A model generated the notes under the pieces. That model was not told the DNA's origin and made no database searches. It saw only the letters and a program-made list of their open reading frames with translations. From Candidatus Mediterraneibacter pullistercoris (GTDB taxonomy: Bacteria; Bacillota; Clostridia; Lachnospirales; Lachnospiraceae): a stretch of 64,000 nt of DNA. Position 1 is the first letter of the stretch. Each line of letters begins with the position of its first letter. The DNA is taken from assembly GCA_019116885.1 (NCBI GenBank), contig DXAU01000017.1, positions 62,001-126,000 of the forward strand, written 5' to 3'. The translations under genes and the position numbers were made by a program. Of the stretch, positions 16,942-25,232 are shown piece after piece.

Positions 16942-17418
16942 TCATTTGAATAATTTTTCGATGTTTTCCGCCGGTGTATCCGGAACACGTTTGATCTCGA
17001 GTTCCACGCCCAGCTCCTGCATTTTTCTGAATGCAGCCACATCGTCATCATCCACAGCAACCGAAGTTGCAACCTGACGTTTACCATCAGCCATGTGCAT
17101 ATTTCCGATATTCACTTTCTTGATCGGCACTCCGCCTTCAATCAGCTTAAGCACATCCTGTGGTGTTTCGCAGATAATTGCAATATGCTGATTCGCAGAA
17201 GCTTTGTGGATAATGTTGATCGTCTTTTCCAGAGTGAAGAATCTTGTCTGTGCATATGACGGCGCAGCCATATTCATCAATCCCTGACGAAATTCATCCG
17301 AAGCGACCTCATCATTTGCAACAAGCAGGAGATTTGCCCCTACCACGCCGCACCACTGTGTCGCCACCTGACCGTGGATCAGCCGATTGTCAATTCTCGT
17401 CAACCGAATATCTGGCAT
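16942..17418 (-). CDS. agaV: PTS EIIB, mannose/GalNAc family
   Basis: A 158-residue cytosolic EIIB that phosphorylates the incoming sugar. The start MPDIRLTRIDNRLIHGQVAT carries the phospho-accepting His (residue 15) in RLIHGQV, the family hallmark. KVNIGNMHMADGKRQV and the ending KRVPDTPAENIEKLF are also typical. I chose ATG 17418 because AAAGGGGGA lies in front; a longer reading to 17535 has no ribosome site and would place a poor peptide ahead of the conserved start. This is the first gene of the PTS-agaS operon. Confidence 0.93.
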   Translation of the reverse strand: MPDIRLTRIDNRLIHGQVATQWCGVVGANLLLVANDEVASDEFRQGLMNMAAPSYAQTRFFTLEKTINIIHKASANQHIAIICETPQDVLKLIEGGVPIKKVNIGNMHMADGKRQVATSVAVDDDDVAAFRKMQELGVELEIKRVPDTPAENIEKLFK

Positions 17419-17540
17419 GCTTGTATCCCCCTTTCTTTTAGATTTAGCAATCAGCGGACAATTCAAAGCCCCGCTCCTCATGCTGTTTGAACAAACCCTT
17501 CCCTGCTGGATACGGGAAGTAAAATCTGCTTTCACAATTT

Positions 17541-17604
17541 ATTATAACAGACTTTAAATTTATTAGTTTGCACTTTTTATGAATCCTCTTGCATTTTTAG
17601 TTAT
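17541..17604 (-). promoter_or_regulatory. PTS operon promoter with 21-bp-spaced direct repeat
   Basis: A TATAAT (17546-17541) with no good -35 drives the operon, which suggests an activator. TTTGCACTTTTTATGAA (17567-17583) overlaps the expected -35 position, and CTTGCATTTTTAGTTAT (17588-17604) repeats it 21 bp further upstream at 11 of 17 positions. The first 17-mer recurs at kbaZ/kbaY with one mismatch. This spacing equals two helical turns, as in AraC-family half-sites. The rest of the 526-bp gap 17419-17944 holds the argG promoter; no gene is supported there. Confidence 0.55.
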
Positions 17605-17765
17605 ATAATTTTAATAAAAAAATTATGCATTTTTCATATCTTTCTTACAAAACTTACAATCTCCCTGACAAAACCTTCTCTGGCACAGTATCTTCTTATA
17701 TATATTAGGAAATAAATCGAACTCATTCTCCATGTATTCTGTACCATTTTGACATTTTGTATTTT

Positions 17766-17845
17766 TATTCATATTTATGCAAATATATTCACATTCTCTT
17801 TTTTGCAAAATTCCTCTTGCATAATGATAAATTCTGATGTATATT
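17766..17845 (+). promoter_or_regulatory. argG promoter with ARG-box-like operators
   Basis: TTGCAT (17817-17822) and TATATT (17840-17845) are 17 bp apart. ATTCATATTTATGCAAAT (17767-17784), partly followed by another ATATTCA, and CTTGCATAATGATAAAT (17816-17832) resemble ARG boxes; the latter matches the element over the argC promoter at 14 of 17 positions. ArgR bound here would cover the promoter. An extra similar element, ATTATGCATTTTTCAT, lies at 17622-17637. Confidence 0.65.
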
Positions 17846-17944
17846 ATGATATATCCTGCAAAAATCAGGATAACAACGCAGAAATTCCGTCTGGCATCCG
17901 GGCGGCAAAGAATTAATAAAAATACATACAGGAGGCTTTCAGAA

Positions 17945-19177
17945 ATGAGTAAAGAAAAGGTAGTTTTAGCATATTCAGGCGGGCTTGATACAACAGCCAT
18001 CATCCCATGGCTGAAAGAGAACTTTGGCTATGATGTCATCTGCTGCTGCATCGACTGCGGACAGGGAGAAGAACTTGACGGGCTTGAAGAGAGGGCAAAA
18101 CTCTCCGGAGCTTCTAAATTATATATAGAAAATATCATCGATGAATTCTGCGAGGATTTTATCATGCCGTGCGTTAAGGCGGGCGCCGTCTATGAGAATC
18201 AATATCTGCTTGGCACGTCAATGGCACGTCCGGTCATCGCCAAAAAGCTGGTGGAGATCGCCCGCAAGGAGGGAGCTGTCGCTATCTGCCACGGCGCAAC
18301 AGGAAAAGGAAATGACCAGATCCGTTTCGAGCTTGGCATCAAAGCCCTTGCTCCTGATATTAAGATCATCGCTCCATGGCGCATGACAGACATTTGGACC
18401 ATGCAGTCCCGCGAGGACGAGATCGAATACTGCAGGCAGCATGGCATCGATCTTCCCTTTGACACTAAACACAGCTACAGCCGTGACCGCAATCTGTGGC
18501 ATATCAGTCACGAAGGTCTCGAGCTGGAGGATCCGTCTGTAGAACCAAACTACGACGATCTGCTTGTCTTAAGCGTCTCTCCTGAAAATGCACCGGATGA
18601 GCCGGAATATGTAACAATGACTTTTGAGGCCGGAATTCCGAAGACGATCAACGGAAAGGCGATGAAAACATCTGATATCATCGCTGAGCTGAACAGACTG
18701 GGCGGAAAGCACGGGATCGGCATCATCGACATCGTGGAAAACCGTGTCGTAGGCATGAAATCCCGCGGCGTATACGAGACTCCGGGCGGAACGATCCTGA
18801 TGGCAGCTCATCAGCAGCTTGAAGAACTGATCCTTGACCGCGCTACCTACGAAGCCAAAAAAGATATGGGCAATAAATTCGCCCAGATCGTATATGAAGG
18901 GAAATGGTATACACCGCTTCGCGAAGCGATCCAGGCATTTATCGATGTGACCCAGCAGTATGTGACAGGAGAGGTAAAGTTCAAGCTGTACAAGGGTAAT
19001 ATCATTAAAGCCGGCGAGACTTCTCCCTACTCCCTGTACAGCGAGTCTCTTGCCAGCTTCACCACAGGTGATATGTACGACCACCACGACGCGGACGGGT
19101 TCATTACTCTGTTCGGTCTGCCTCTTAAAGTCCGTGCGATGAAAATGCAGGAGCTCTCAAAGGAGAACCAGAAATAG
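17945..19177 (+). CDS. argG: Argininosuccinate synthase
   Basis: Joins citrulline and aspartate with ATP in arginine synthesis. It is 410 residues long, as usual. The N-terminal PP-loop [18 protein letters not shown] binds [19 protein letters not shown] is a family signature near residue 115, and [13 protein letters not shown] is near 275. The ATG at 17945 has AGGAGG nine bases upstream; an extension to 17837 lacks one. argH is not adjacent. The gene has its own promoter with ArgR-like sites and its own terminator, so it is probably a single-gene unit. Confidence 0.97.
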   Translation: MSKEKVVLAYSGGLDTTAIIPWLKENFGYDVICCCIDCGQGEELDGLEERAKLSGASKLYIENIIDEFCEDFIMPCVKAGAVYENQYLLGTSMARPVIAKKLVEIARKEGAVAICHGATGKGNDQIRFELGIKALAPDIKIIAPWRMTDIWTMQSREDEIEYCRQHGIDLPFDTKHSYSRDRNLWHISHEGLELEDPSVEPNYDDLLVLSVSPENAPDEPEYVTMTFEAGIPKTINGKAMKTSDIIAELNRLGGKHGIGIIDIVENRVVGMKSRGVYETPGGTILMAAHQQLEELILDRATYEAKKDMGNKFAQIVYEGKWYTPLREAIQAFIDVTQQYVTGEVKFKLYKGNIIKAGETSPYSLYSESLASFTTGDMYDHHDADGFITLFGLPLKVRAMKMQELSKENQK

Positions 19178-19206
19178 CATCTCAGAATGAACAGGAGCAA
19201 AACAAA

Positions 19207-19246
19207 ACGGATCTCAGTCCATCTTTCAGGACTAAGATCCGTTTTT
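19207..19246 (+). terminator. Rho-independent terminator of argG
   Basis: ACGGATCT.AGTCC pairs with GGACT.AGATCCGT around an eight-base loop and is followed by TTTTT. It starts 30 bp past the argG stop. Confidence 0.9.
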
Positions 19247-19286
19247 CTATTCTTCTCACAAAGACTTTTCTGCTGATCCGGCAGCG

Positions 19287-20132
19287 TCACACAGCCGAGT
19301 ATACCCAAAGATTACTGATCTGACTTTCCAGAGTGCTGTAGTCCCACAGCTGATTGCTTCGCTGGCGGCTGTTCGGATCATTTACCCTAATCTTTCCGTC
19401 CTCGACGCCAGTCAGTACAATAAAATGCCCCGTCGTTGTAAAATCTCCTGGACTCATGCTGCATATAACCGGATACCCGTTCTCCAGGGCAGACAGTACC
19501 CCGCTTTCGCTCAGTCCCATTTCTTCTCCGTATATCCCAAACTGCTGCGCTCCTTCTGTCATCAGAGCCCAGCTCGTGCCGGAGTCGCCCGCATAATATC
19601 CATTTTCTTCCGAAAACTGAGCCACTTTATACGGGGTGATCGTGTTGTCTCCGGTCAGGCCCGCCGCCACCATTGAGATCACAGTCGGGCCGCACCCGTT
19701 TACAGCAATCATGTCATCACCGTAGACCGCGTATCCCCAGCGCTCATCCCACTGCAGCAGAAGAGGGATCTCTCCCTGCACGACTTCTCCAACCGTCTCA
19801 GCAGGAAGGACATCTTTCTTTTCCGGATAATTCAGGACAAAATCTGCCGTCTCCTCGTTACTCTCGAGCAGCTCCAGCAGTTCCTCCGGATATCTGTCTT
19901 TATGTTTCACGATCTCCCGGACTTTCGGGTTGGTCAGCGCCGCTGCCATAAGACCGCTGTGTCCGCTGACTGCATCTTTTGCCCCGAGAGCTGTAACTAT
20001 AATCAGAATAATCAGAGCCGCAGACAGGATGACTTTCGATATCCTCCGCCGTCTCCGCTTTTTGGCCCGTTTCTTTTTACGGGCCAGGCTCTCCTTCTGC
20101 TGTCTCTCTCCAGTCTTCCGGTCCTCCCACAT
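19287..20132 (-). CDS. C39-like cysteine peptidase, membrane-anchored
   Basis: A 281-residue protein with a very basic N-terminus (KKKRAKKRRRRRISK) and one membrane helix (VILSAALIILIIVTALGA), so the remainder is expected outside the cell. The C-terminal half is a peptidase_C39_2-type papain fold: catalytic Cys in AVNGCGPTVISMVAAGLTG, His in TTGHFIVLTG, and Asp/Asn in KIRVNDPNSRQRS. Such domains cleave peptides or peptidoglycan cross-bridges, but the substrate is unknown. The ATG at 20132 has AAAGGAGG ten bases upstream. It is convergent with argG. Confidence 0.85.
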   Translation of the reverse strand: MWEDRKTGERQQKESLARKKKRAKKRRRRRISKVILSAALIILIIVTALGAKDAVSGHSGLMAAALTNPKVREIVKHKDRYPEELLELLESNEETADFVLNYPEKKDVLPAETVGEVVQGEIPLLLQWDERWGYAVYGDDMIAVNGCGPTVISMVAAGLTGDNTITPYKVAQFSEENGYYAGDSGTSWALMTEGAQQFGIYGEEMGLSESGVLSALENGYPVICSMSPGDFTTTGHFIVLTGVEDGKIRVNDPNSRQRSNQLWDYSTLESQISNLWVYSAV

Positions 20133-20234
20133 ACGGGCATCGCCTCCTTTTCATTAAGGAGATTATAACTGCCCTTTGCAGCGGACTTTTGGAAAAGATT
20201 CTTAATATTTCAGGATATATTTTTTAAGAAATAT

Positions 20235-21494
20235 TTATTCTTCTCTGTCATTGGTCAGCTTCAGTTTGTCAAAGATATAGAACATCAGCCCCATCAGCAT
20301 GCCGACCACGCAGGCCAGCACCATACCGGAGAGCTGGATGCTGCCAAACTGTACTGTAATACCGGACAGACCTGCCACGAATATTACAGATGTCATAGCC
20401 ATATTTCTTGACTTGTTGTAATCCACCTGAGATTCCACCAGGATACGGATGCCCGACGTTCCGATCATCCCATAAAGCAAAAATGAAATACCGCCGATAA
20501 CCGGGCCGGGGATCGTATTGATCAGCGTCGTCATCTTCCCGATAAACGAACAGATAATGGACAGTACCGCAGCACCTCCGATCACATACACACTGTACAC
20601 CTTTGTCATCGCCATAACGCCAATGTTCTCACCGTAAGTCGTTGTCGGTACTGAACCAATCAATCCGGAAAGCATGCTTGAGAAATTATCCGCAAAGAGA
20701 GAGCGGTGAAGGCCCGGATCTTTCAGAAGATCCCTCCCAACAATCTTGCTGGTCACGATCTGATGTCCTATATGCTCTGAGGTAATAACAAGCAGCACGG
20801 GTATGATAATCACGATCGCCTCCCACTTGAACTTCGGGAAGGAAAAATTCGGGATCGAGAAGATAGAGGCAGCCGCAACTTCTGAGAAATCCACAATGCG
20901 GCACGCCAGTGCTGCCGCATATCCGGCAATGATAGCGATCAGAATCGGAATAACAGACAGGAATCCTCTGAACACAACAGAGCCAATTACCGCTGTCAGC
21001 AAAGTGACTAAAAATACAATGACATTTTTCATATCAATCACTTCGTCTGTAAGCCCTGCATTTGATGCTGCCGTCCCGGCAAGTTCCAGACCGATGAGAG
21101 CCACGACAGGCCCCATCGCAGCCGGCGGGAGCACCACGTTAATCCAGTCTGAACCAAACTTATAAATAACAAGCGCCAGCACACAGCCAAGGAAACCGAC
21201 GACTACGAAACCGCCAAGTGCATACTCATATCCCCACTTTGAGATAACAACTCCTGCCGGGGCAAGAAAGGCGAAGCTGGAGCCAAGATACGCCGGCGCC
21301 CGCCCTTTTGTAATCAGGATGAAAAGCAAAGTGCCTACTCCGTTCATGAACAGCACAACCGCCGGATTGATGCCGAACACAAAAGGCACAAGCACGGACG
21401 CGCCGAACATCGCGAACATATGCTGGATGCTCAGCGGCACAAGCATTTTAAAAGGTACTTTTTCTTCCACCTGAATGATTCTTTTGTTTTCCAT
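20235..21494 (-). CDS. uraA: Uracil permease (nucleobase:cation symporter 2 family)
   Basis: A 419-residue transporter of the NCS2 family. It opens with the conserved PLSIQHMFAMFGASVLVPFVFGI, has a polytopic core with GLELAGTAA and the signature SVPTTTYGENIGVMAMTKVYS near residue 290, where substrate-binding Glu and Gln-type residues lie. These match uracil permease (UraA/PyrP) better than xanthine permeases. The ATG at 21494 follows AGGAGGAC; the longer reading to 21551 lacks a site. No obvious PyrR attenuator was seen in the leader. It is not beside other pyr genes here, though carAB is 33 kb away. Confidence 0.9.
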   Translation of the reverse strand: MENKRIIQVEEKVPFKMLVPLSIQHMFAMFGASVLVPFVFGINPAVVLFMNGVGTLLFILITKGRAPAYLGSSFAFLAPAGVVISKWGYEYALGGFVVVGFLGCVLALVIYKFGSDWINVVLPPAAMGPVVALIGLELAGTAASNAGLTDEVIDMKNVIVFLVTLLTAVIGSVVFRGFLSVIPILIAIIAGYAAALACRIVDFSEVAAASIFSIPNFSFPKFKWEAIVIIIPVLLVITSEHIGHQIVTSKIVGRDLLKDPGLHRSLFADNFSSMLSGLIGSVPTTTYGENIGVMAMTKVYSVYVIGGAAVLSIICSFIGKMTTLINTIPGPVIGGISFLLYGMIGTSGIRILVESQVDYNKSRNMAMTSVIFVAGLSGITVQFGSIQLSGMVLACVVGMLMGLMFYIFDKLKLTNDREE

Positions 21495-21585
21495 GTAAGT
21501 CCTCCTGTTCTCTCGTACCTGTAAATAACTGTATCTTTTACATTCTACCACACCGGAAGGATAAAAGAAACGATAATCTCTTCTC

Positions 21586-22611
21586 TCAATGCCACACTTC
21601 CTCTATTATCCTCTGTACATTTCCATATGCGATCTTTTCTATCTGCCTGGGAGTGATGCCTTTTTTCCTCATTGCTTCCCAGATGAGCGCCATATCTTCT
21701 ACATCCCGTATCCCCTCCGGAAGCGAATCGGGCCCAAACCCGTCGAAATCCGTTCCAAGCGCCACTGCATCCTCACCTGCTTTCTTTATCATCCAGGCCG
21801 CATGATCTGCGATATGTTCCACAGACGCCCTGGCCGTGGCATCTGTTTTGTCTGCCGGAGCTGCGCGTCTCTCCCTGAGAAACTCTGAATAGAAATTAAT
21901 ACCTGCCACTCCGCCCCTGTCTCCCAGCGCATGCAGCATGTCGTCACTCAGATTCCGAGGATGCCGGCAAAGGCTCCTGACATTCGAGTGGGAAGCAGTG
22001 ACCGGCGCTCTGCTGTATCTGATACAGTCCCAAAAGCCTCCATCCGACAGGTGGGAGACATCGATCATCATCCCCAGCTCATTCATCCTCTCCACTACAA
22101 GAAATCCAAAGTCCGTAAGACCCCTTTGCATGATGGAGCTGTCCCTGCTGTTTGGTGATCCGATACAATTCTCATAGTTCCATGTCAGTGTGATGAGGCG
22201 GACTCCTCTGTCATACAGGACCTCCAAACGGGAGAGATGCCCGTTCAGAACACCTCCCTCCTCTACCGTAAGCACGCCCGCCACCATCTCCGGGACTTCC
22301 CCCGCCTGTTCAGATGTATCGATATCTGCCGCCTTTTCTGCAATCAGAAAGTCTCTGCCTGCTGCCGCTTCATCATGCGCCTGGCCGATCATTCCAAGGA
22401 CATCGTGGTATGCCGAATCCCAGCGATCCCTTTTATAGTCTGCCGCATTTACATAGCATGCGAAGAATTGTGCCGCCGCTTCCGCCCTCTTGAGACGTTC
22501 AATATCGGCAGAAAGATGATTCTTTCTCAGGCTCTCCTGTATGTTTTCATCTGCTTTCTTTTGCTTTGTAATCTCACTGAGCGTATCACAGTGCATATCA
22601 ATCCATCTCAT
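21586..22611 (-). CDS. Membrane-type dipeptidase (peptidase M19)
   Basis: A 341-residue zinc dipeptidase of the renal dipeptidase family. The metal ligands are visible in WIDMHCDTLSEI at the start, in the bridging Glu of VLTVEEGGVLNG, in MMIDVSHLSD, and in ASHSNVRSLCRHPRNLSDD; GTDFDGFG is a further family block. It has no signal peptide, so it is probably cytosolic and may recycle dipeptides, including D-amino-acid ones. ATG 22611 has AGGAG nearby. It is divergent from the amidotransferase gene, which also acts on peptide-like gamma-glutamyl bonds in its family. Confidence 0.9.
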   Translation of the reverse strand: MRWIDMHCDTLSEITKQKKADENIQESLRKNHLSADIERLKRAEAAAQFFACYVNAADYKRDRWDSAYHDVLGMIGQAHDEAAAGRDFLIAEKAADIDTSEQAGEVPEMVAGVLTVEEGGVLNGHLSRLEVLYDRGVRLITLTWNYENCIGSPNSRDSSIMQRGLTDFGFLVVERMNELGMMIDVSHLSDGGFWDCIRYSRAPVTASHSNVRSLCRHPRNLSDDMLHALGDRGGVAGINFYSEFLRERRAAPADKTDATARASVEHIADHAAWMIKKAGEDAVALGTDFDGFGPDSLPEGIRDVEDMALIWEAMRKKGITPRQIEKIAYGNVQRIIEEVWH

Positions 22612-22779
22612 ACTGTTTTCTCCTATCTCACACAACCATATCATTTTTATATGCCGGTCCGTTTCTATAACATACCATTCTTTCTATATTATGTATAATT
22701 TTCCATTTTCTTACATACCCTATCATACATCAGAACGGCTTTTCAGAGCAAAATAAAAGCAGACATGCAAGGAGGACTT

Positions 22780-23511
22780 ATGGAACCAAAAATCGGAATC
22801 GTTGTGTGCGGTTTTACACAGGACCGTCAGTTCGTCACTAACCCGTATATCCAGTCGGTCCGCTATGCAAAGGGGATTCCCCTCGTGCTCCCCATCGTGC
22901 GCAGCGATCATCTTCTCGAGGAATACACCGGACTCTGCGACGGCTTTCTATTCTGCGGGGGCGGCGACATTACCCCGCTCCTGTTCGGAGAAGAGCCTCA
23001 GAAAGGAAACCAAAAGACCGACATTACTGTAGATCTTTTTCAGATCCGCCTCATGAAAAGAGTTCTCAAAACTGGAAAACCTGTTTTTGGCATCTGCCGC
23101 GGGATGCAGATATTAAGCGTTGCCTGCGGTGGTACGATCTGGCAGGATATGGCGCTGATCCCGGGAAAGACCATTGACCATATGCAGCAGTCTGCCGCAA
23201 GAAGTGAAATCAGCCACCGCATCCGGACGGAAAAAAACAGCAGACTCAGAAAATATATCGGCTCCTGTCTTTTTGTGAACAGTTTCCATCATCAGGCAGT
23301 CAATTCTCCCGGACAACACGTCCTTGTGAGCGCCCGCGCCCAGGATGGCACCATTGAGGCGGTCGAAGTAAAAGATCATCCTTTTGCCATCGGCGTGCAG
23401 TGGCATCCCGAGTGTATGTACCGCACCTCTTCTGAAATGCGTGGACTTTTTCACGAATTCGTCCTTCATTCACTCATAAACAGAGAAGATTCGGGAAATA
23501 CTAGCCTCTGA
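22780..23511 (+). CDS. Class I glutamine amidotransferase, gamma-glutamyl-GABA hydrolase-like (C26)
   Basis: A 243-residue peptidase C26 protein. The nucleophile Cys is in PVFGICRGMQILSVACGG (residue about 107), and the His and Glu of the triad are in AIGVQWHPECMYR. The segments DGFLFCGGGDITPLLFGEE and VNSFHHQAVNSPG are typical of PuuD-like hydrolases, which release glutamate from gamma-glutamyl-GABA. The true substrate is open. The ATG at 22780 follows AGGAGG. It is divergent from the dipeptidase and followed by two small coat-like genes on the same strand. Confidence 0.85.
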   Translation: MEPKIGIVVCGFTQDRQFVTNPYIQSVRYAKGIPLVLPIVRSDHLLEEYTGLCDGFLFCGGGDITPLLFGEEPQKGNQKTDITVDLFQIRLMKRVLKTGKPVFGICRGMQILSVACGGTIWQDMALIPGKTIDHMQQSAARSEISHRIRTEKNSRLRKYIGSCLFVNSFHHQAVNSPGQHVLVSARAQDGTIEAVEVKDHPFAIGVQWHPECMYRTSSEMRGLFHEFVLHSLINREDSGNTSL

Positions 23512-23539
23512 ATCAATATAAAACAAGGAGGATATGACG

Positions 23540-23722
23540 ATGTCAGAAATTTCAATTCTCGATCTTCAGAATCTGCGCCATCTTATTGGCGGCTACTCAA
23601 CTACACACTGCAAGATGACAGACTACGCTTCAAAAGCCGAAGACCCGGAGATCAAAAAGCTCTTTCAGGATGCAGCGGACTCTGCGATGAAAAATAAGCA
23701 GGAACTGATGAAATTCCTGTAA
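23540..23722 (+). CDS. Small helical protein, probably spore-coat-like
   Basis: A 60-residue protein, SEISILDLQNLRHLIGGYST then TDYASKAEDPEIKKLFQDAADSAMKNKQELMKFL. The second half resembles one helix pair of the ferritin-like CotF fold seen in the next gene, so the two may form a small complex in the spore coat. AAGGAGG lies eight bases before the ATG at 23540; an ATG six bases earlier is too close to it. A link with sporulation is inferred from the resemblance only. Confidence 0.6.
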   Translation: MSEISILDLQNLRHLIGGYSTTHCKMTDYASKAEDPEIKKLFQDAADSAMKNKQELMKFL

Positions 23723-23790
23723 ACGTAATGATAACAGCCAGCCGTATCAGACAGAGAAACAAACAAAAACTAATTCAGAGAGGTATCACA

Positions 23791-24039
23791 ATGGACGAAA
23801 AGACGATGGTAGCCGACGCCCTTGTCGGCATAAACGGAGAACTGAAAATGTTCGGGGATATGATCCCACAGACAGAGAACAAAGAACTGAAACAATGCTT
23901 AAAGCAGATCCGCAATCAGTGCGAGATGTCACAGGAAAAAATGTACGATGCGGCAAGGGAGCGCAGTTATTATGTTCCTGCCGAGAAAGCGACAAGAGAA
24001 GAGATCGATCATGTAAAATCAATCGTACAGGCAAATTAA
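23791..24039 (+). CDS. Coat F-domain protein (spore coat, CotF-like)
   Basis: An 82-residue protein that matches the pattern of the CotF domain: MVADALVGINGELKMFGDMI, then ENKELKQCLKQIRNQCEMSQEKMYD, then RSYYVPAEKA. In Bacillus, CotF is a spore coat protein with a helical, ferritin-like shape. AGAGAGG precedes the ATG at 23791. It is 68 bp after the related 60-residue gene and is followed by a terminator, so the pair is one unit. This is one of the few signs of sporulation in the window. Confidence 0.75.
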   Translation: MDEKTMVADALVGINGELKMFGDMIPQTENKELKQCLKQIRNQCEMSQEKMYDAARERSYYVPAEKATREEIDHVKSIVQAN

Positions 24040-24064
24040 CCTGCTATAACTCACAAGAACAGAC

Positions 24065-24095
24065 AAGGCGGAGGGAGCAGCGTCCCGCCGCCTTT
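24065..24095 (+). terminator. Terminator of the coat-like gene pair
   Basis: AAGGCGG.GGGA and TCCC.CCGCCTT form a stem around a six-base loop. The T-run is short (TTTAT), so it may be moderate. It lies 25 bp past the CotF-like stop. Confidence 0.7.
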
Positions 24096-24134
24096 ATCCG
24101 GAACAGAATTTCAGATACCGGACCGCGTCCGGGA

Positions 24135-24989
24135 TCACAGAGTCTCTCTCAAAATGTATTTCCTGACCGCTCTTGCAGCGCCGTCGCGGTCATTCGTCTC
24201 AGTTACATAATCTGCCTGTATTTTCAGGTTTTCTACCGCATTTCCCATAGCGATCTTAAGTCCGGAAGCCGCAAACAAAGACAAATCGTTTTCCCCGTCG
24301 CCGATGCAGGCGATCTCCTCTTTTCGGATTCCAATATGACCGGCCAGCGACATTATCGCATTTCCTTTTGAGGCTTTCTCTGAGTACACTTCTGCATATA
24401 TCCCTGTACAGGCCGCATGCAGATTCGGATAATCCCTCAAAACAGACTGAAGTCTCTCTTTCGCCCCTGGCAGAAGAAAATAAAACTGGAATTCCTCCAC
24501 CTCGCAGTCGTTTCTGATGAGAAACTGTTCCATGCCGCGCACACAATAGACGCCTTTTGCGTCTTTTCCATATATCATCCGTCCGGCCGCAGTCAGAAAA
24601 CGTCCCTGCAGAAGATACCTGTGCCGGACATGTGAGGCGATCCCCAGTCCTTTTCCTCTGCACCTTTCAAGGAGTCCCAGTGCATCACTGCGCGGCACTG
24701 ACTCCTGAAAGATTGTCTTCTTCTCCAGGATATCCGTCACTCTTGCCCCGTTTGAGCTGATCACATAGCGGAAGAGCCCCTGATTCGCATAATTGTCCGG
24801 GGTTCTTGTCCGGAAGAGCACTCCCGCCGCCAGTCTGTGCGGCAGACATTCCAGATTGCGCCCTGTAGCCGGGACGATAATAATTCCTTTTGCCGCCGCT
24901 TCCCTGAGCGCCCAAAGTGTTCTGTCCGTCATGCGGCTTCGCCCGTTCAGGCAGGTGCCGTCCATATCAACTGCAAGTAATCTTATCAT
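24135..24989 (-). CDS. HAD-superfamily phosphatase, Cof-like
   Basis: A 284-residue HAD hydrolase of the Cof/YidA subfamily (cap type IIB), which removes phosphate from sugar phosphates or flavins. Motif I is LLAVDMDGTCLNG with the nucleophilic Asp, motif II is in IIVPATGRN, the Lys of motif III is in the SEKASKGNA region, and motif IV is CIGDGENDLSLFAASG. The ATG at 24989 follows AAGGAG. The substrate cannot be predicted. It is convergent with the coat-like genes and followed upstream by two membrane-associated genes on the same strand. Confidence 0.9.
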   Translation of the reverse strand: MIRLLAVDMDGTCLNGRSRMTDRTLWALREAAAKGIIIVPATGRNLECLPHRLAAGVLFRTRTPDNYANQGLFRYVISSNGARVTDILEKKTIFQESVPRSDALGLLERCRGKGLGIASHVRHRYLLQGRFLTAAGRMIYGKDAKGVYCVRGMEQFLIRNDCEVEEFQFYFLLPGAKERLQSVLRDYPNLHAACTGIYAEVYSEKASKGNAIMSLAGHIGIRKEEIACIGDGENDLSLFAASGLKIAMGNAVENLKIQADYVTETNDRDGAARAVRKYILRETL

Positions 24990-25016
24990 GTAATCTCCTT
25001 ATCGTCTCTTCTGTTG

Positions 25017-25232
25017 TCAGTCGCTGTCTGTGCTCTTTTCGGTCAAATCATACAACTCATACATCGAGAGCATATTCTGATACGTCATTTTCCGCGCAAG
25101 GAGCTGCTGGTATGTCACCGACTTGATCTTCCTCTTTTCCTTTAGTTCCTCCATCTGCCTTACAATGCCTGCATACTCTTTCTGTACAGCGGCAAGCATC
25201 TTTTCAAACTGTTCCAGTCTGTTTTCGTTCAT
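25017..25232 (-). CDS. Small coiled-coil protein of unknown function
   Basis: A 71-residue, strongly charged and helical protein (FEKMLAAVQKEYAGIVRQME, KIKSVTYQQLLARKMTYQNM). I do not recognise a family. Its start overlaps the end of the membrane protein gene upstream in an ATGA arrangement (25229-25232), so the two are translationally coupled and probably act together. It lies 27 bp before the HAD gene and may be in the same operon. Confidence 0.65.
   Translation of the reverse strand: MNENRLEQFEKMLAAVQKEYAGIVRQMEELKEKRKIKSVTYQQLLARKMTYQNMLSMYELYDLTEKSTDSD

Noticed and set aside
17623..17770. Cys-rich minus-strand peptide of about 49 residues (MNKNTKCQNG...) in the argG upstream region
   Set aside because: No ribosome site and it overlaps the ARG-box/promoter region; kept only as a remote possibility.
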